This document shows positions 6,989-15,150 of a stretch of 22,413 nt of DNA, piece after piece. Origin of the DNA: VFKI01 sp033762075 (lineage in GTDB: Bacteria; Pseudomonadota; Gammaproteobacteria; DSM-16500); the NCBI GenBank assembly GCA_033762075.1, contig JANRLY010000005.1, positions 1 to 22,413 of the forward strand. Reading direction: 5' to 3'. Every line of letters begins with the position of its first letter. Position 1 is the first letter of the stretch. Both the position numbers and the translations under genes were made by a program. Below the pieces are notes generated by a model that worked only from the letters and a program-made list of their open reading frames with translations, ran no database searches and was not told where the DNA came from.

Positions 6989-8515
6989 ATGTGCGGCATA
7001 GTTGGTATTTACAGTCAAAACTCAGTAGCAGCTGAGTTATATGATAGCTTGATTCATTTACAACATCGCGGCCAAGATGCGGCAGGTATTTTGACGTCCT
7101 CAGAGCGCTTTTATGTGAAGCAAGGCAAAGGCTACGTTCGTGAAATTTTTTCTTCTGATGACGTTGCACAATTGCACGGTAATATGGGTTTAGGTCATGT
7201 GCGCTACCCAACAGCAGGTGGATATGGTTTATCAGATGTCCAACCACTTTGGATCGGCAGTCCGCGTGGAATTGCTTTAGCACACAATGGTAATTTAATT
7301 AATTATCCTGCATTAGCCGCAGAAATGACTCAACAAAAGCATCGTCATTTAAATTCTTCCACAGACTCTGAAGTTTTATTGCATTTAATAGCGGAAGGTT
7401 TAGAGCAAACGCCAGATGCCGCTGACGATGGCGAAGCGTTTTTCCAACAATTATGTGCTGCTATTCAATATGTTTTTTCACGTGCACAAGGTTCCTTTTC
7501 TGTTGTTAGCAAAATTATCGGTAAAGGATTAGTTGCTTTTCGTGATCCTCACGGTATTCGTCCTTTAGTGTCGGGCGTGCGTCGTCATGTTTCTGGGCAA
7601 AGTGATTATATTTTTGCTTCTGAAGATTCCATGTTTTCTGCGCTGAATTTTATTTCAACTGGCGATGTTCAGTCCGGTGAAGTCATTTTTGTGAATCGAT
7701 CTGGGCGTGTTTTTCGAAAACAATTACAAACAAAAACATTTTCACCCTGTATCTTTGAATATGTGTATTTTGCACGACCTGATTCAACATTAGATGGTGT
7801 GAGTGTGTATCAAACGCGTTTAGCGATGGGTGAAAAGTTAGCAGCAGCTTGGCAAGAAAAATTTTCAGACTGTTTGCCTGATGTGGTTGTGCCTGCACCG
7901 TTTACATCAAATACTGCGGCAATTGCATTTGCGCGTGTGTTGAATGTGCGATATGCAGAAGGCCTTTATAAAAATCCGTTTATTGGTCGCACTTTTATTA
8001 TGCCCAATCAAGCAGAACGTCATCGTCAAGTGCGTTATAAATTAATGCCGCAAAAAACAGAATTAGCAGGCCGCTCTGTTTTAATTTTAGATGATAGTAT
8101 TGTGCGGGGTAATACTAGCCGTGAAATTGTCCGCATTGTGCGCGAAGCGGGTGCTAAAGAAATTTATTTTGTTTCTGCTTGTCCTCCGGTAAAACATCCG
8201 TGTTTTTATGGCATTGATATGCCATCACAAAATGATTTACTCGCGGCTAATAAAAATGATGATGCCATTCGCGACTGGCTAGGTGTCGATCGTTTGTTGT
8301 ATCAAACAGAAAATAATTTAGTTGAGGCAGTCTTTTCTCCTCCTCATAACCCAGCGAATGAAATTCAGTTTCATCGGAAGAATGAATCCCCATCGTTGGA
8401 TTCAATCCAGCCCTGCATGGCTTGTTTAAACGGTTGCTATGTAACAGGCAAAGTGACAGACAATGAAAAGACACAATTAAAAAATGCCCGCCGAAATGTG
8501 GGAGAAATCGCATGA
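6989..8515 (+). CDS. purF: amidophosphoribosyltransferase
   Basis: Committed step of purine synthesis: PRPP + glutamine to 5-phosphoribosylamine. 508 residues from the ATG at 6989, close to E. coli PurF (505). The N-terminal Ntn-type glutaminase starts MCGIVGIYSQN, and the Cys after the initiator Met must become the free N-terminal nucleophile. LQHRGQDAAGI, GHVRYPTAGG, LAHNGNL and SSTDSEVLLH follow. The phosphoribosyltransferase domain has the PRPP loop VLILDDSIVRGNTS (~364-377). The frame is open 80 codons further upstream through the tandem repeats, but a leader there would bury the catalytic Cys. CGGAG 5 nt before 6989 supports the internal start. The E. coli-type C-terminus lacks an evident full Fe-S cysteine set, though a short QPCMACLNGCYVTGKV patch occurs. 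The stop overlaps purD as ATGA. Confidence 0.96.
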   Translation: MCGIVGIYSQNSVAAELYDSLIHLQHRGQDAAGILTSSERFYVKQGKGYVREIFSSDDVAQLHGNMGLGHVRYPTAGGYGLSDVQPLWIGSPRGIALAHNGNLINYPALAAEMTQQKHRHLNSSTDSEVLLHLIAEGLEQTPDAADDGEAFFQQLCAAIQYVFSRAQGSFSVVSKIIGKGLVAFRDPHGIRPLVSGVRRHVSGQSDYIFASEDSMFSALNFISTGDVQSGEVIFVNRSGRVFRKQLQTKTFSPCIFEYVYFARPDSTLDGVSVYQTRLAMGEKLAAAWQEKFSDCLPDVVVPAPFTSNTAAIAFARVLNVRYAEGLYKNPFIGRTFIMPNQAERHRQVRYKLMPQKTELAGRSVLILDDSIVRGNTSREIVRIVREAGAKEIYFVSACPPVKHPCFYGIDMPSQNDLLAANKNDDAIRDWLGVDRLLYQTENNLVEAVFSPPHNPANEIQFHRKNESPSLDSIQPCMACLNGCYVTGKVTDNEKTQLKNARRNVGEIA

Positions 8516-9831
8516 AAATTTTGATTGTCGGTTCAGGTGCGCGTGAATTAGCGATTGCGCGTGCTTTATTACGTTCACCACAACACCCTCAATTGTATTG
8601 TTATATTTCATCACGTCATCCTGAGCTTATCGCATTATCCTCCGCTTTTTGTTTAGGGGATTTGTGTGATATCGACGCTGTTTTAGAAGCTGCAAAAAAT
8701 TGGCAAGTGGACTTGGCAATCATAGGCCCTGAAGCGCCTTTAGAAAAAGGATTAGCAGATTTATTGTGGACGCATGATATTCCAACGATTGGTCCGCGCC
8801 AATCTTTAGCACGTATCGAAACCAGTAAAGCATTTGCACGTTATCTCATGCAAAAATATGACATTCCAGGGTTGCCACGTTTTCGCGTTTTTGATGCATT
8901 AACAAATGTCTTACTTTATTTAAAAGATTTTCCTGAAAATGGTTATGTCATTAAAGCAGATGGTTTGGCAGGTGGTAAAGGCGTGAAAGTCGCTGGATTG
9001 CATTTTGAGGGTGTCGACGAAGGATATCAATTTTGCGAAAGCATCATTGAGCAAGAGCAATCTTTTTTAATCGAAGAGAAATGCCTTGGCGAAGAATTCT
9101 CATTGTTAGGTTTTTGTGATGGCAATTCCATTTATTTTATGCCGCCCGTGCAAGATTACAAGCGTGCTTGGGTGGGAGATGAAGGTCCTAATACGGGCGG
9201 CATGGGTAGCATTAGTGATGCAGATCATCTGTTGCCTTTTCTATCTGAAAATGATTTACAAGCCGCGCAAGCGATTTGTCGCAGCGTACTAGAGAGTTTG
9301 CAAATTGAATGTGGTGAAAAATATCACGGCATTTTATACGGCGGTTTTATGGTGACAGCGAATGGCGTACGAGTCATCGAATTTAACGCGCGATTTGGTG
9401 ATCCAGAAGCGATGAATGTGCTTGCGTTACTGCAAACTGATTTTGTTGCGATTTGTCAGGCGATGGTGAAAGGAGAATTATCGGAGGGCATGATTGCATT
9501 CGCACATCAAGCAACTGTTTGTAAATATGCTGTCCCGGAAGGATATCCTGATTCACCAGTCTCAGGGCAAGAAATGTATGTCAGACAGGCAAATCATGAT
9601 CGTGTTTATTTGGCGGGTGTTGAAGCTTTATTCGATAAACTTTACTTGACGGGTTCACGTACAGTCGCTGTGCTGGGTGTTGCAGATACATTGTCTGAAG
9701 CAGAACACATTGCGGAAGCAGAAATTAATTGCATACAAGGCCCGTTATTTCATCGTGAAGATATTGGCACAGCAGAGATGATTCAGGCACGTGTGGAAAA
9801 AATGTTGTACTTGCGGAGATTATTTCAGTGA
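8512..9831 (+). CDS. purD: phosphoribosylamine-glycine ligase (GAR synthetase)
   Basis: ATP-grasp ligase joining phosphoribosylamine and glycine (step 2), with the glycine presumably from GlyA at the end of the operon. 439 residues, normal length. N-domain: MKILIVGSGARELAIARALL and AIIGPEAPLEKGLADLL. ATP-grasp: KADGLAGGKGVKVAG, IEEKCLGEEFSLLGFCDG, DYKRAWVGDEGPNTGGMGS and EFNARFGDPEAMNVL. Some positions differ from the commonest form (GSGARELA instead of GSGGREHA), suggesting a divergent branch. The start overlaps the purF stop by 4 nt (ATGA). Confidence 0.93.
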   Translation: MKILIVGSGARELAIARALLRSPQHPQLYCYISSRHPELIALSSAFCLGDLCDIDAVLEAAKNWQVDLAIIGPEAPLEKGLADLLWTHDIPTIGPRQSLARIETSKAFARYLMQKYDIPGLPRFRVFDALTNVLLYLKDFPENGYVIKADGLAGGKGVKVAGLHFEGVDEGYQFCESIIEQEQSFLIEEKCLGEEFSLLGFCDGNSIYFMPPVQDYKRAWVGDEGPNTGGMGSISDADHLLPFLSENDLQAAQAICRSVLESLQIECGEKYHGILYGGFMVTANGVRVIEFNARFGDPEAMNVLALLQTDFVAICQAMVKGELSEGMIAFAHQATVCKYAVPEGYPDSPVSGQEMYVRQANHDRVYLAGVEALFDKLYLTGSRTVAVLGVADTLSEAEHIAEAEINCIQGPLFHREDIGTAEMIQARVEKMLYLRRLFQ

Positions 9832-10406
9832 TGCGTATTGCAGTTTTAGGCTCGACTCGAGGAACTAGCTTTCCTAGCTTGTATCAACAATTACAAAAAC
9901 GAAACACGCAGGCAACAATTGAATTGGTCGTGAGCCATCGACACAATGCAGGTATCTTAGAAAAAGCAAAATTACTTGGTATTCAAACGGAATTCGTTGA
10001 TCCGTCAGAAATGTCGCATCGAGCTTTTGAGATTAAACTATCGCGTGTTTTACAGCATCATCATATTGATTGCGTTATTTTGCTGGGATACATGCGAATT
10101 TTATCGCCTGACTTTGTGATGACTTGGCGGAATCGCATCCTCAATGTACATCCTTCTCTTTTGCCAGCGTTTGCAGGATTAGTGAGTGACGCGGTTCACC
10201 GTGAAGTATTATCTTCGGGCGTCAAAGAAACGGGTTGTACGGTGCATCTTGTGACTAATGAAGTAGATGCGGGTCCCATTCTGATTCAAAAAAAATGTCC
10301 TGTGTTACCAAATGATACAGTCGAATCTTTAAAGGCACGCGTGCAATCTCTGGAAGGCGAAGCGTTAGTAGAAGGGATTGAAAAACTCGAAGAAGTAATG
10401 ACATAA
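9831..10406 (+). CDS. purN: phosphoribosylglycinamide formyltransferase (GAR transformylase)
   Basis: Transfers formyl from 10-formyl-THF to GAR (step 3). About 191 residues. It keeps the catalytic Asn and His in ILNVHPSLLPAF and Asp in VTNEVDAGPILIQ, plus the VKETGCTVHLV strand. The N-terminal phosphate loop is STRGTSF instead of the commoner SGNGSNL, and GLHAH is replaced by GLVSD, so it is a divergent form. Start ambiguity: ATG 9831 (overlapping the purD TGA by one base) or GTG 9828 (4-nt overlap). CGGAG at 9814-9818 is 9 nt from the GTG and 12 nt from the ATG. The two differ by one residue. Confidence 0.9.
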   Translation: MRIAVLGSTRGTSFPSLYQQLQKRNTQATIELVVSHRHNAGILEKAKLLGIQTEFVDPSEMSHRAFEIKLSRVLQHHHIDCVILLGYMRILSPDFVMTWRNRILNVHPSLLPAFAGLVSDAVHREVLSSGVKETGCTVHLVTNEVDAGPILIQKKCPVLPNDTVESLKARVQSLEGEALVEGIEKLEEVMT

Positions 10407-10419
10407 CGAGGTTTAAACG

Positions 10420-11946
10420 ATGCATACACAACCCATTACCATTCGCCGCGCATTACTATCTGTTTCAGATAAATCTCATCTGGTAGATTTTGCACGTGGA
10501 TTAAATGATTTGAACATTGAAATGATTTCAACGGGCGGTACAGCCAAATTATTGCGTGATGAGTCACTGCCCGTGACGGATGTTTCCGCAGTGACACAAT
10601 TTCCGGAAATGATGGATGGTCGCGTTAAAACATTACATCCAAAAATTCATGGCGGTATTCTCGGATTACGTGAAACGCATCTTGAAGCCGCTAAAACACA
10701 CGACATCCATTGGATTGATTTAGTCATAGTGAATCTTTATCCGTTTGCAAAAACAATTCAAGATGAAAATGTTTTATTGGATGATGCCATCGAAAATATC
10801 GATATCGGCGGTCCTGCAATGATTCGCTCAGCGGCAAAAAATATGGGGTGGGTGTGTGTAATCGTTGATCCTCTAGATTATGCTATTGTATTAAGTGAGC
10901 TGCAGCGCGACAAAACGCTCTCGTTTGCAACGCGTGCCGCCCTCGCTGAAAAAGCATTTCGTCACACAGCAGATTATGATCGACAGATTTCCGATTGGTT
11001 TGCGCAAAAAAATAATGCACCGGTCCAATATTTACAATTAAGCAAAAAAATGGATTTACGTTATGGCGAAAATCCACATCAAATAGCTTCTGCATGGTCT
11101 TTTGCTTCTAATGAGCAAGGAATTTTATTTGCAGAGCAGCATCAAGGCAAACCACTTTCTTATAATAATCTCGTTGATGCAGATGCTGCTTTTCAATGTG
11201 TTCGCACCTTCACGCAACTTGCGTGTACGATTGTGAAACATGCAACACCTTGTGGTGTGGCAACTGCGAATGATCTTTTTAATGCATTTCAAAAAGCATG
11301 GGATTCTGATCCTTTGTCAGCATTCGGCGGCATTGTCGCATTGAATCATCTTTGTGATGCAAAATTGGCGGAAGCATTAACCGAACGTTTTCTTGAGGTT
11401 GTGATTGCATCAGATTATAGCGCAGAAGCGTTAACGATTTTAGCGCGTAAACCAAATCTACGTGTTTTACAAATGGATTTTGCGAAAAAGCATACAACAA
11501 GTGAATTGAAATTTATTCAGGGTGGTCTGTTAATGCAATCCAGTGATGATGGTGTATTGCCAGAGTTGCAAGTTGTCACTGAAAAACATCCTGATGAAAC
11601 GGTTCTGGCTGACTTACATTTTGCCTGGCAAGTGGTGAAGCATGTGAAATCGAATGCCATTGTGATGGCAAAACAAAACGCTTCAATCGGTATTGGTGGT
11701 GGGCAAGTGTCGCGCATCGATGCAGTTGAAATGGCGTTAAAGAAAGCTGGAGAAAAGGCTGTTGGGAGTGTGTTAGCATCAGATGCTTTTTTTCCTTTCC
11801 GTGACAGCATTGATAGCTTAGCGGGGAAGGGCATTCTAGCTATTATTCAGCCTGGCGGTTCACAACGTGATGCAGAAGTGATCGCTGCATGTAATGAGCA
11901 CGGGATTGCAATGGTTTTTACCGGTAAAAGGTGTTTTAAACATTAG
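10420..11946 (+). CDS. purH: bifunctional AICAR transformylase / IMP cyclohydrolase
   Basis: Last two steps to IMP. 508 residues, close to the E. coli enzyme (529). The N-terminal cyclohydrolase (MGS-like) domain shows RALLSVSDKSHLVDFARGL, MISTGGTAKLLRDE, FPEMMDGRVKTLHPKIHGGI and NLYPFAKT. The C-terminal transformylase shows LRYGENPHQ, the catalytic Lys273-His274 pair in IVKHATPCGVATA, SAFGGIVALN, IGGGQVSRIDAVEMAL and SDAFFPFRDSID. GAGG lies about 9 nt before the ATG, 13 nt after purN. The stop is followed almost at once by repeat copy C. Confidence 0.96.
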   Translation: MHTQPITIRRALLSVSDKSHLVDFARGLNDLNIEMISTGGTAKLLRDESLPVTDVSAVTQFPEMMDGRVKTLHPKIHGGILGLRETHLEAAKTHDIHWIDLVIVNLYPFAKTIQDENVLLDDAIENIDIGGPAMIRSAAKNMGWVCVIVDPLDYAIVLSELQRDKTLSFATRAALAEKAFRHTADYDRQISDWFAQKNNAPVQYLQLSKKMDLRYGENPHQIASAWSFASNEQGILFAEQHQGKPLSYNNLVDADAAFQCVRTFTQLACTIVKHATPCGVATANDLFNAFQKAWDSDPLSAFGGIVALNHLCDAKLAEALTERFLEVVIASDYSAEALTILARKPNLRVLQMDFAKKHTTSELKFIQGGLLMQSSDDGVLPELQVVTEKHPDETVLADLHFAWQVVKHVKSNAIVMAKQNASIGIGGGQVSRIDAVEMALKKAGEKAVGSVLASDAFFPFRDSIDSLAGKGILAIIQPGGSQRDAEVIAACNEHGIAMVFTGKRCFKH

Positions 11947-11950
11947 AGTT

Positions 11951-12112
11951 TAAAATCCCCCTCAATCCCCCTTTTTCAAAGGGGGAAGCTTAGCATGAGA
12001 GGTGCGCATAAAGTTTCTGCCTTGAAAAAAGGAGTACGAAAGTTTCCTACTTTGAAAAAGGGGAGGGACAAAAGCTTCCCCCTTTGAAAAAGGGGGATTG
12101 AGGGGGATTTTA
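11951..12112. repeat. inverted-arm repeat element (copy C) filling the purH-purE gap
   Basis: Perfect 38-bp inverted arms: 11951-11988 (starting TAAAATCCCCCTCAATCCCC) and 12075-12112 (ending GGATTGAGGGGGATTTTA). The 86-bp interior has two degraded copies of a ~30-bp unit (AAAGTTTC...CTTGAAAAAAGGA, then AAAGTTTCCTACTTTGAAAA) leading into the right arm, echoing the array of copy B in a different unit length. The left arm is identical to that of copy B. The purE ribosome site lies outside the element. Confidence 0.9.
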
Positions 12113-12132
12113 TAATTAATCGGAGCAAACAT

Positions 12133-12624
12133 ATGTCAACAATCGTTAGTATTCTCATGGGTTCAAAATCTGATTGGCCGATCATGGAACACGCGCATCA
12201 GATTTTAGATCAATTTTCGATTCCACACGAGTCACGCATTTTATCTGCGCATCGTACACCAGAAGCTTTGCAAAGTTACATCAAAGAAGCTGAAAAGAAA
12301 GGCGTGAATATTTTTATTGCCGGCGCAGGTGGTGCAGCGCATTTGCCAGGTGTGATTGCCTCACAAACGGTGATGCCTGTGATTGGTGTGCCGATTCAAA
12401 CACAAGCTTTGAATGGCATGGATTCGTTATTTTCAATTGTGCAAATGCCATCAGGTATTCCTGTTGCAACTATGGCTGTTGGGAAGGCGGGTGCAATCAA
12501 CGCTGGCTTGTTAGCGGTATCCATTTTAGCGTGTCGTCATGCCCATTATCGTGAAGCATTACAACATTACCGTGAAACACAAGCGACTAAATTACTCGAA
12601 CAATCTAATCCACTCGAGGTTTAA
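12133..12624 (+). CDS. purE: N5-carboxyaminoimidazole ribonucleotide mutase (class I PurE)
   Basis: Converts N5-CAIR to CAIR (step 6). 163 residues, the normal length. Motifs ILMGSKSDWPIM (~8-19), ILSAHRTPEAL (~36-46) and the loop AGAGGAAHLPGVIAS, then MDSLFSIVQMPSGIPVATMAVG. Together these mark a class I mutase, which normally needs PurK to make N5-CAIR; no purK lies next to it. CGGAG precedes the start by 7 nt. glyA begins one base after its stop, so they are co-transcribed. Confidence 0.96.
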   Translation: MSTIVSILMGSKSDWPIMEHAHQILDQFSIPHESRILSAHRTPEALQSYIKEAEKKGVNIFIAGAGGAAHLPGVIASQTVMPVIGVPIQTQALNGMDSLFSIVQMPSGIPVATMAVGKAGAINAGLLAVSILACRHAHYREALQHYRETQATKLLEQSNPLEV

Positions 12625-12625
12625 G

Positions 12626-13903
12626 ATGATAAATTCAATCCCTTTACATGAAAGTGATCCCGCAATTTGGCAAGTCATTCACGATGAAAAAAATCGTCAA
12701 GAAGAACACATTGAACTGATTGCTTCTGAAAATTATGTCAGTCGTGCTGTCCTAGAAGCGCAAGGTTCTGTGCTCACCAATAAATATGCTGAAGGTTATC
12801 CAGGCAAACGTTATTACGGTGGGTGTGAATTTGTGGATATCGCTGAAGCACTTGCGATTGAGCGCGCTAAAAAATTATTTGGTGCTGCTTATGCCAATGT
12901 GCAGCCGCATTCAGGTTCGCAGGCCAATGTTGCTGCGTATGCTGCAATGATAGAGCCGGGTGATACAGTATTGGGAATGAATTTAGCGCATGGCGGACAT
13001 TTGACGCATGGTTCCCCTGTGAATTTTTCAGGAAAGTTATATCGCTTTCATGCGTATGGTCTTGATCTAGCAACTGGTTTAATTGATTACGATGAAGTGC
13101 AAGCATTGGCAAAACAGCATCGCCCTAAATTAATTGTCTCAGGATTTTCTGCGTATTCACGCATTGTCGATTGGCAACGTTTGCGTGACATTGCGGATAG
13201 TGTGGGCGCCTATTTAATGGCGGATATTGCACATGTTGCAGGATTAGTTGCAGCTGAGTTATATCCTTCTCCGGTACAAATCGCAGATGTGACGACAACA
13301 ACGACACACAAAACATTACGTGGTCCGCGCGGTGGTATGATTTTAGCGAAAGCGAATCCTACATTAGAGAAAAAATTAAATTCAGCTGTTTTTCCTGGCG
13401 GGCAAGGTGGTCCTTTGATGCATGTAATTGCAGCAAAAGCGGTTGCTTTCCAAGAAGCATTGCAACCGGAATTTCGTCAATATCAACAAGGTATTTTAGA
13501 TAACGCACGTTGCATGGCAAATGTCATTCAAACACGCGGTTTTTCAATTGTTAGCGGTGGTACCGACAATCATCTTTTTTTAATCGATCTCATTGAGAAA
13601 AAAATAACAGGAAAAGATGCAGAAGCAGCGCTTGGTCTTGCCAATATCACAGTGAATAAAAATGCGATTCCGAATGATCCTGAAACACCTTTTGTGACGA
13701 GTGGTTTGCGTCTCGGAACACCGGCTGTTACGACACGTGGATTTAAAGAAAAAGAATGTGAGCAACTTGCACATTGGATCTGTGATATTTTAGATGATAT
13801 GCAAAATGTTTCCGTCATTGAAAAAGTCAAAGAAAATGTGCGCGCTTTGTGCCAGCGCTTTCCTGTGTATCTTGCAAGCTCTGAATTGTGTTCGCATTCA
13901 TGA
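12626..13903 (+). CDS. glyA: serine hydroxymethyltransferase
   Basis: PLP enzyme converting serine and THF to glycine and 5,10-methylene-THF. 425 residues (E. coli 417). Family blocks: IASENYVSRAVLEAQGSVLT followed by NKYAEGYPGKRYYGGCEFVD; LAHGGHLTHG; ADIAHVAGLVAAELYPSP; TTTTTHKTLRGPRGGMI with the PLP lysine at position 229, the E. coli number; and FPGGQGGPLMHVIAAKAVA. The frame is open from 12539, but ATG 12626 has GAGG 6 nt upstream and gives the family's normal start. Placed one base after purE, it provides glycine for PurD and one-carbon units for PurN and PurH, a sensible partner for the pathway. Confidence 0.97.
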   Translation: MINSIPLHESDPAIWQVIHDEKNRQEEHIELIASENYVSRAVLEAQGSVLTNKYAEGYPGKRYYGGCEFVDIAEALAIERAKKLFGAAYANVQPHSGSQANVAAYAAMIEPGDTVLGMNLAHGGHLTHGSPVNFSGKLYRFHAYGLDLATGLIDYDEVQALAKQHRPKLIVSGFSAYSRIVDWQRLRDIADSVGAYLMADIAHVAGLVAAELYPSPVQIADVTTTTTHKTLRGPRGGMILAKANPTLEKKLNSAVFPGGQGGPLMHVIAAKAVAFQEALQPEFRQYQQGILDNARCMANVIQTRGFSIVSGGTDNHLFLIDLIEKKITGKDAEAALGLANITVNKNAIPNDPETPFVTSGLRLGTPAVTTRGFKEKECEQLAHWICDILDDMQNVSVIEKVKENVRALCQRFPVYLASSELCSHS

Positions 13904-13913
13904 GCACTACCTC

Positions 13914-13947
13914 TGTCATCCCGCGTATGCTTTTGTGCGGGATGACA
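13914..13947. repeat. palindromic repeat hairpin after glyA
   Basis: TGTCATCCCGC (13914-13924) pairs perfectly with GCGGGATGACA (13937-13947) around a 12-nt loop. It belongs to the same palindrome family as the hairpin at 3322-3366. No T-run follows, so termination here is not assured; it may only mark a boundary between the pur-glyA operon and the next genes. Confidence 0.75.
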
Positions 13948-13968
13948 AAGTTATGAGGGAGGAGCGGA

Positions 13969-15150
13969 GTGTATTTAATCATTTTACTCGGTGCGCTTTC
14001 CGCACTACCTCCCTTATCAATTGATATCGGACTCCCTGGCTTTTCTGCTTTGGCAGCGAGTTTATCGGTGCCATCGAGCATGGCTGCACTGACATTAAGT
14101 TTCTTTCTTGCAGGATTTTCAATTGCACAATTTATTTTTGGGCCGCTAGCAGATGCTTGGGGGCGAAAATCCGTTTTACTTATTGGCTGTACTTTGTTTA
14201 TGTTGGGGGGCTTTGCGTGTGGATTTGCGCATTCAATGCCTGTATTACTCCTATGGCGTTTTATCGAAGGTGCAGGTGCCTCTTCTGGTGTCGTGGTGAG
14301 TTTGGCAATTGTGCGTGATTTATATGAAGGCTCAGCCGCTAAACAAATGCTTTCGCATGTTGCGATGGTCAATGCCATTGCACCTGCAATTGCACCTTCA
14401 TTAGGCGGTTTGATTTTATTATTTGCAAATTGGCGCGCGATTTATTTTGCCTTGGGTTTATGCGGATTATTTTTATTGACGGCTGTTTTTTTTGGCTTGC
14501 GCGAAACACTCAAAGATCATCATAAGCGCACATTACAACCCAGTGAAATTATTGCTGGTTATCGTCGTGTTTTCTTTAATCGCGATTGTATGATGTATTC
14601 CATCATGAGTGCTTTTTCATTTGGGGCAATGTTTGCCTACGTGAGTGGATCCTCATTTGTCTTCATTGATTTATTAAAAGTGAGCACGACAACATACGGA
14701 TTGCTATTTGCATGTACTGCTCTTGGAATTATGTCAGGCTCATTTATTAATGCAAGATTAAATGCGCTGGGCGTCTCACATCATCGTATCCTTCGTGCTG
14801 CACTGAGTATTGCTTTGATCACTGCGTTGACAGTGTTGGTTTTATCGGCGACAGATTATTTTAAGTTATTAATCGTCATGCCCATTCTGATTTTAAATAC
14901 TATGATGTACGGTTTGATTGCTCCGAATGCAACTTACATAGCTATTCATTCTTTGCCTGAGGTGGCTGGTATGGCATCAGCTGCGATAGGTGGATTTCGC
15001 ATTTTTGGTGGAGTGATTTCAAGTGCAATGGTGGCGTATTTTTATCATGGTGAAAGCAGCATTGCGATGGCAAGTGTCATGACATGCTTTGCATTCATGG
15101 CTCTCACGCTTTATTTTTTTATTTCTGCTCATGAGAAAAAAGTGCAATGA
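13969..15150 (+). CDS. Bcr/CflA-type MFS efflux transporter
   Basis: 393 residues, about 12 membrane segments, drug:H+ antiporter-1 family by sequence style. The start ILLGALSALPPLSIDIGLPG is the Bcr/CflA first helix with its acidic residue. MFS motif A appears as GPLADAWGRKSVLLIG between helices 2 and 3. GAGASSGVVVSLAIVRDL, MVNAIAPAIAPSLGG and WRAIYFALGLCGLFLL also fit the family. Substrate unknown. The start is GTG at 13969, backed by GGGAGG 6 nt upstream; no in-frame ATG fits better. Its stop overlaps the aroDE start as ATGA, so the two form an operon, an unusual pairing. Confidence 0.9.
   Translation: MYLIILLGALSALPPLSIDIGLPGFSALAASLSVPSSMAALTLSFFLAGFSIAQFIFGPLADAWGRKSVLLIGCTLFMLGGFACGFAHSMPVLLLWRFIEGAGASSGVVVSLAIVRDLYEGSAAKQMLSHVAMVNAIAPAIAPSLGGLILLFANWRAIYFALGLCGLFLLTAVFFGLRETLKDHHKRTLQPSEIIAGYRRVFFNRDCMMYSIMSAFSFGAMFAYVSGSSFVFIDLLKVSTTTYGLLFACTALGIMSGSFINARLNALGVSHHRILRAALSIALITALTVLVLSATDYFKLLIVMPILILNTMMYGLIAPNATYIAIHSLPEVAGMASAAIGGFRIFGGVISSAMVAYFYHGESSIAMASVMTCFAFMALTLYFFISAHEKKVQ

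Noticed and set aside
12539..12625. Longer GlyA start inside purE
   Set aside because: The extra 29 residues are purE read in another frame; GAGG before 12626 and family length decide the start.
13914..13960. Intrinsic terminator after glyA
   Set aside because: Strong stem but no T-run on either strand; it fits the dispersed palindrome family instead.
13827..14378. 183-residue minus-strand frame opposite glyA and the MFS gene
   Set aside because: Shadow of well-supported genes on the other strand; its composition is low-complexity and it crosses the hairpin and GTG start region.
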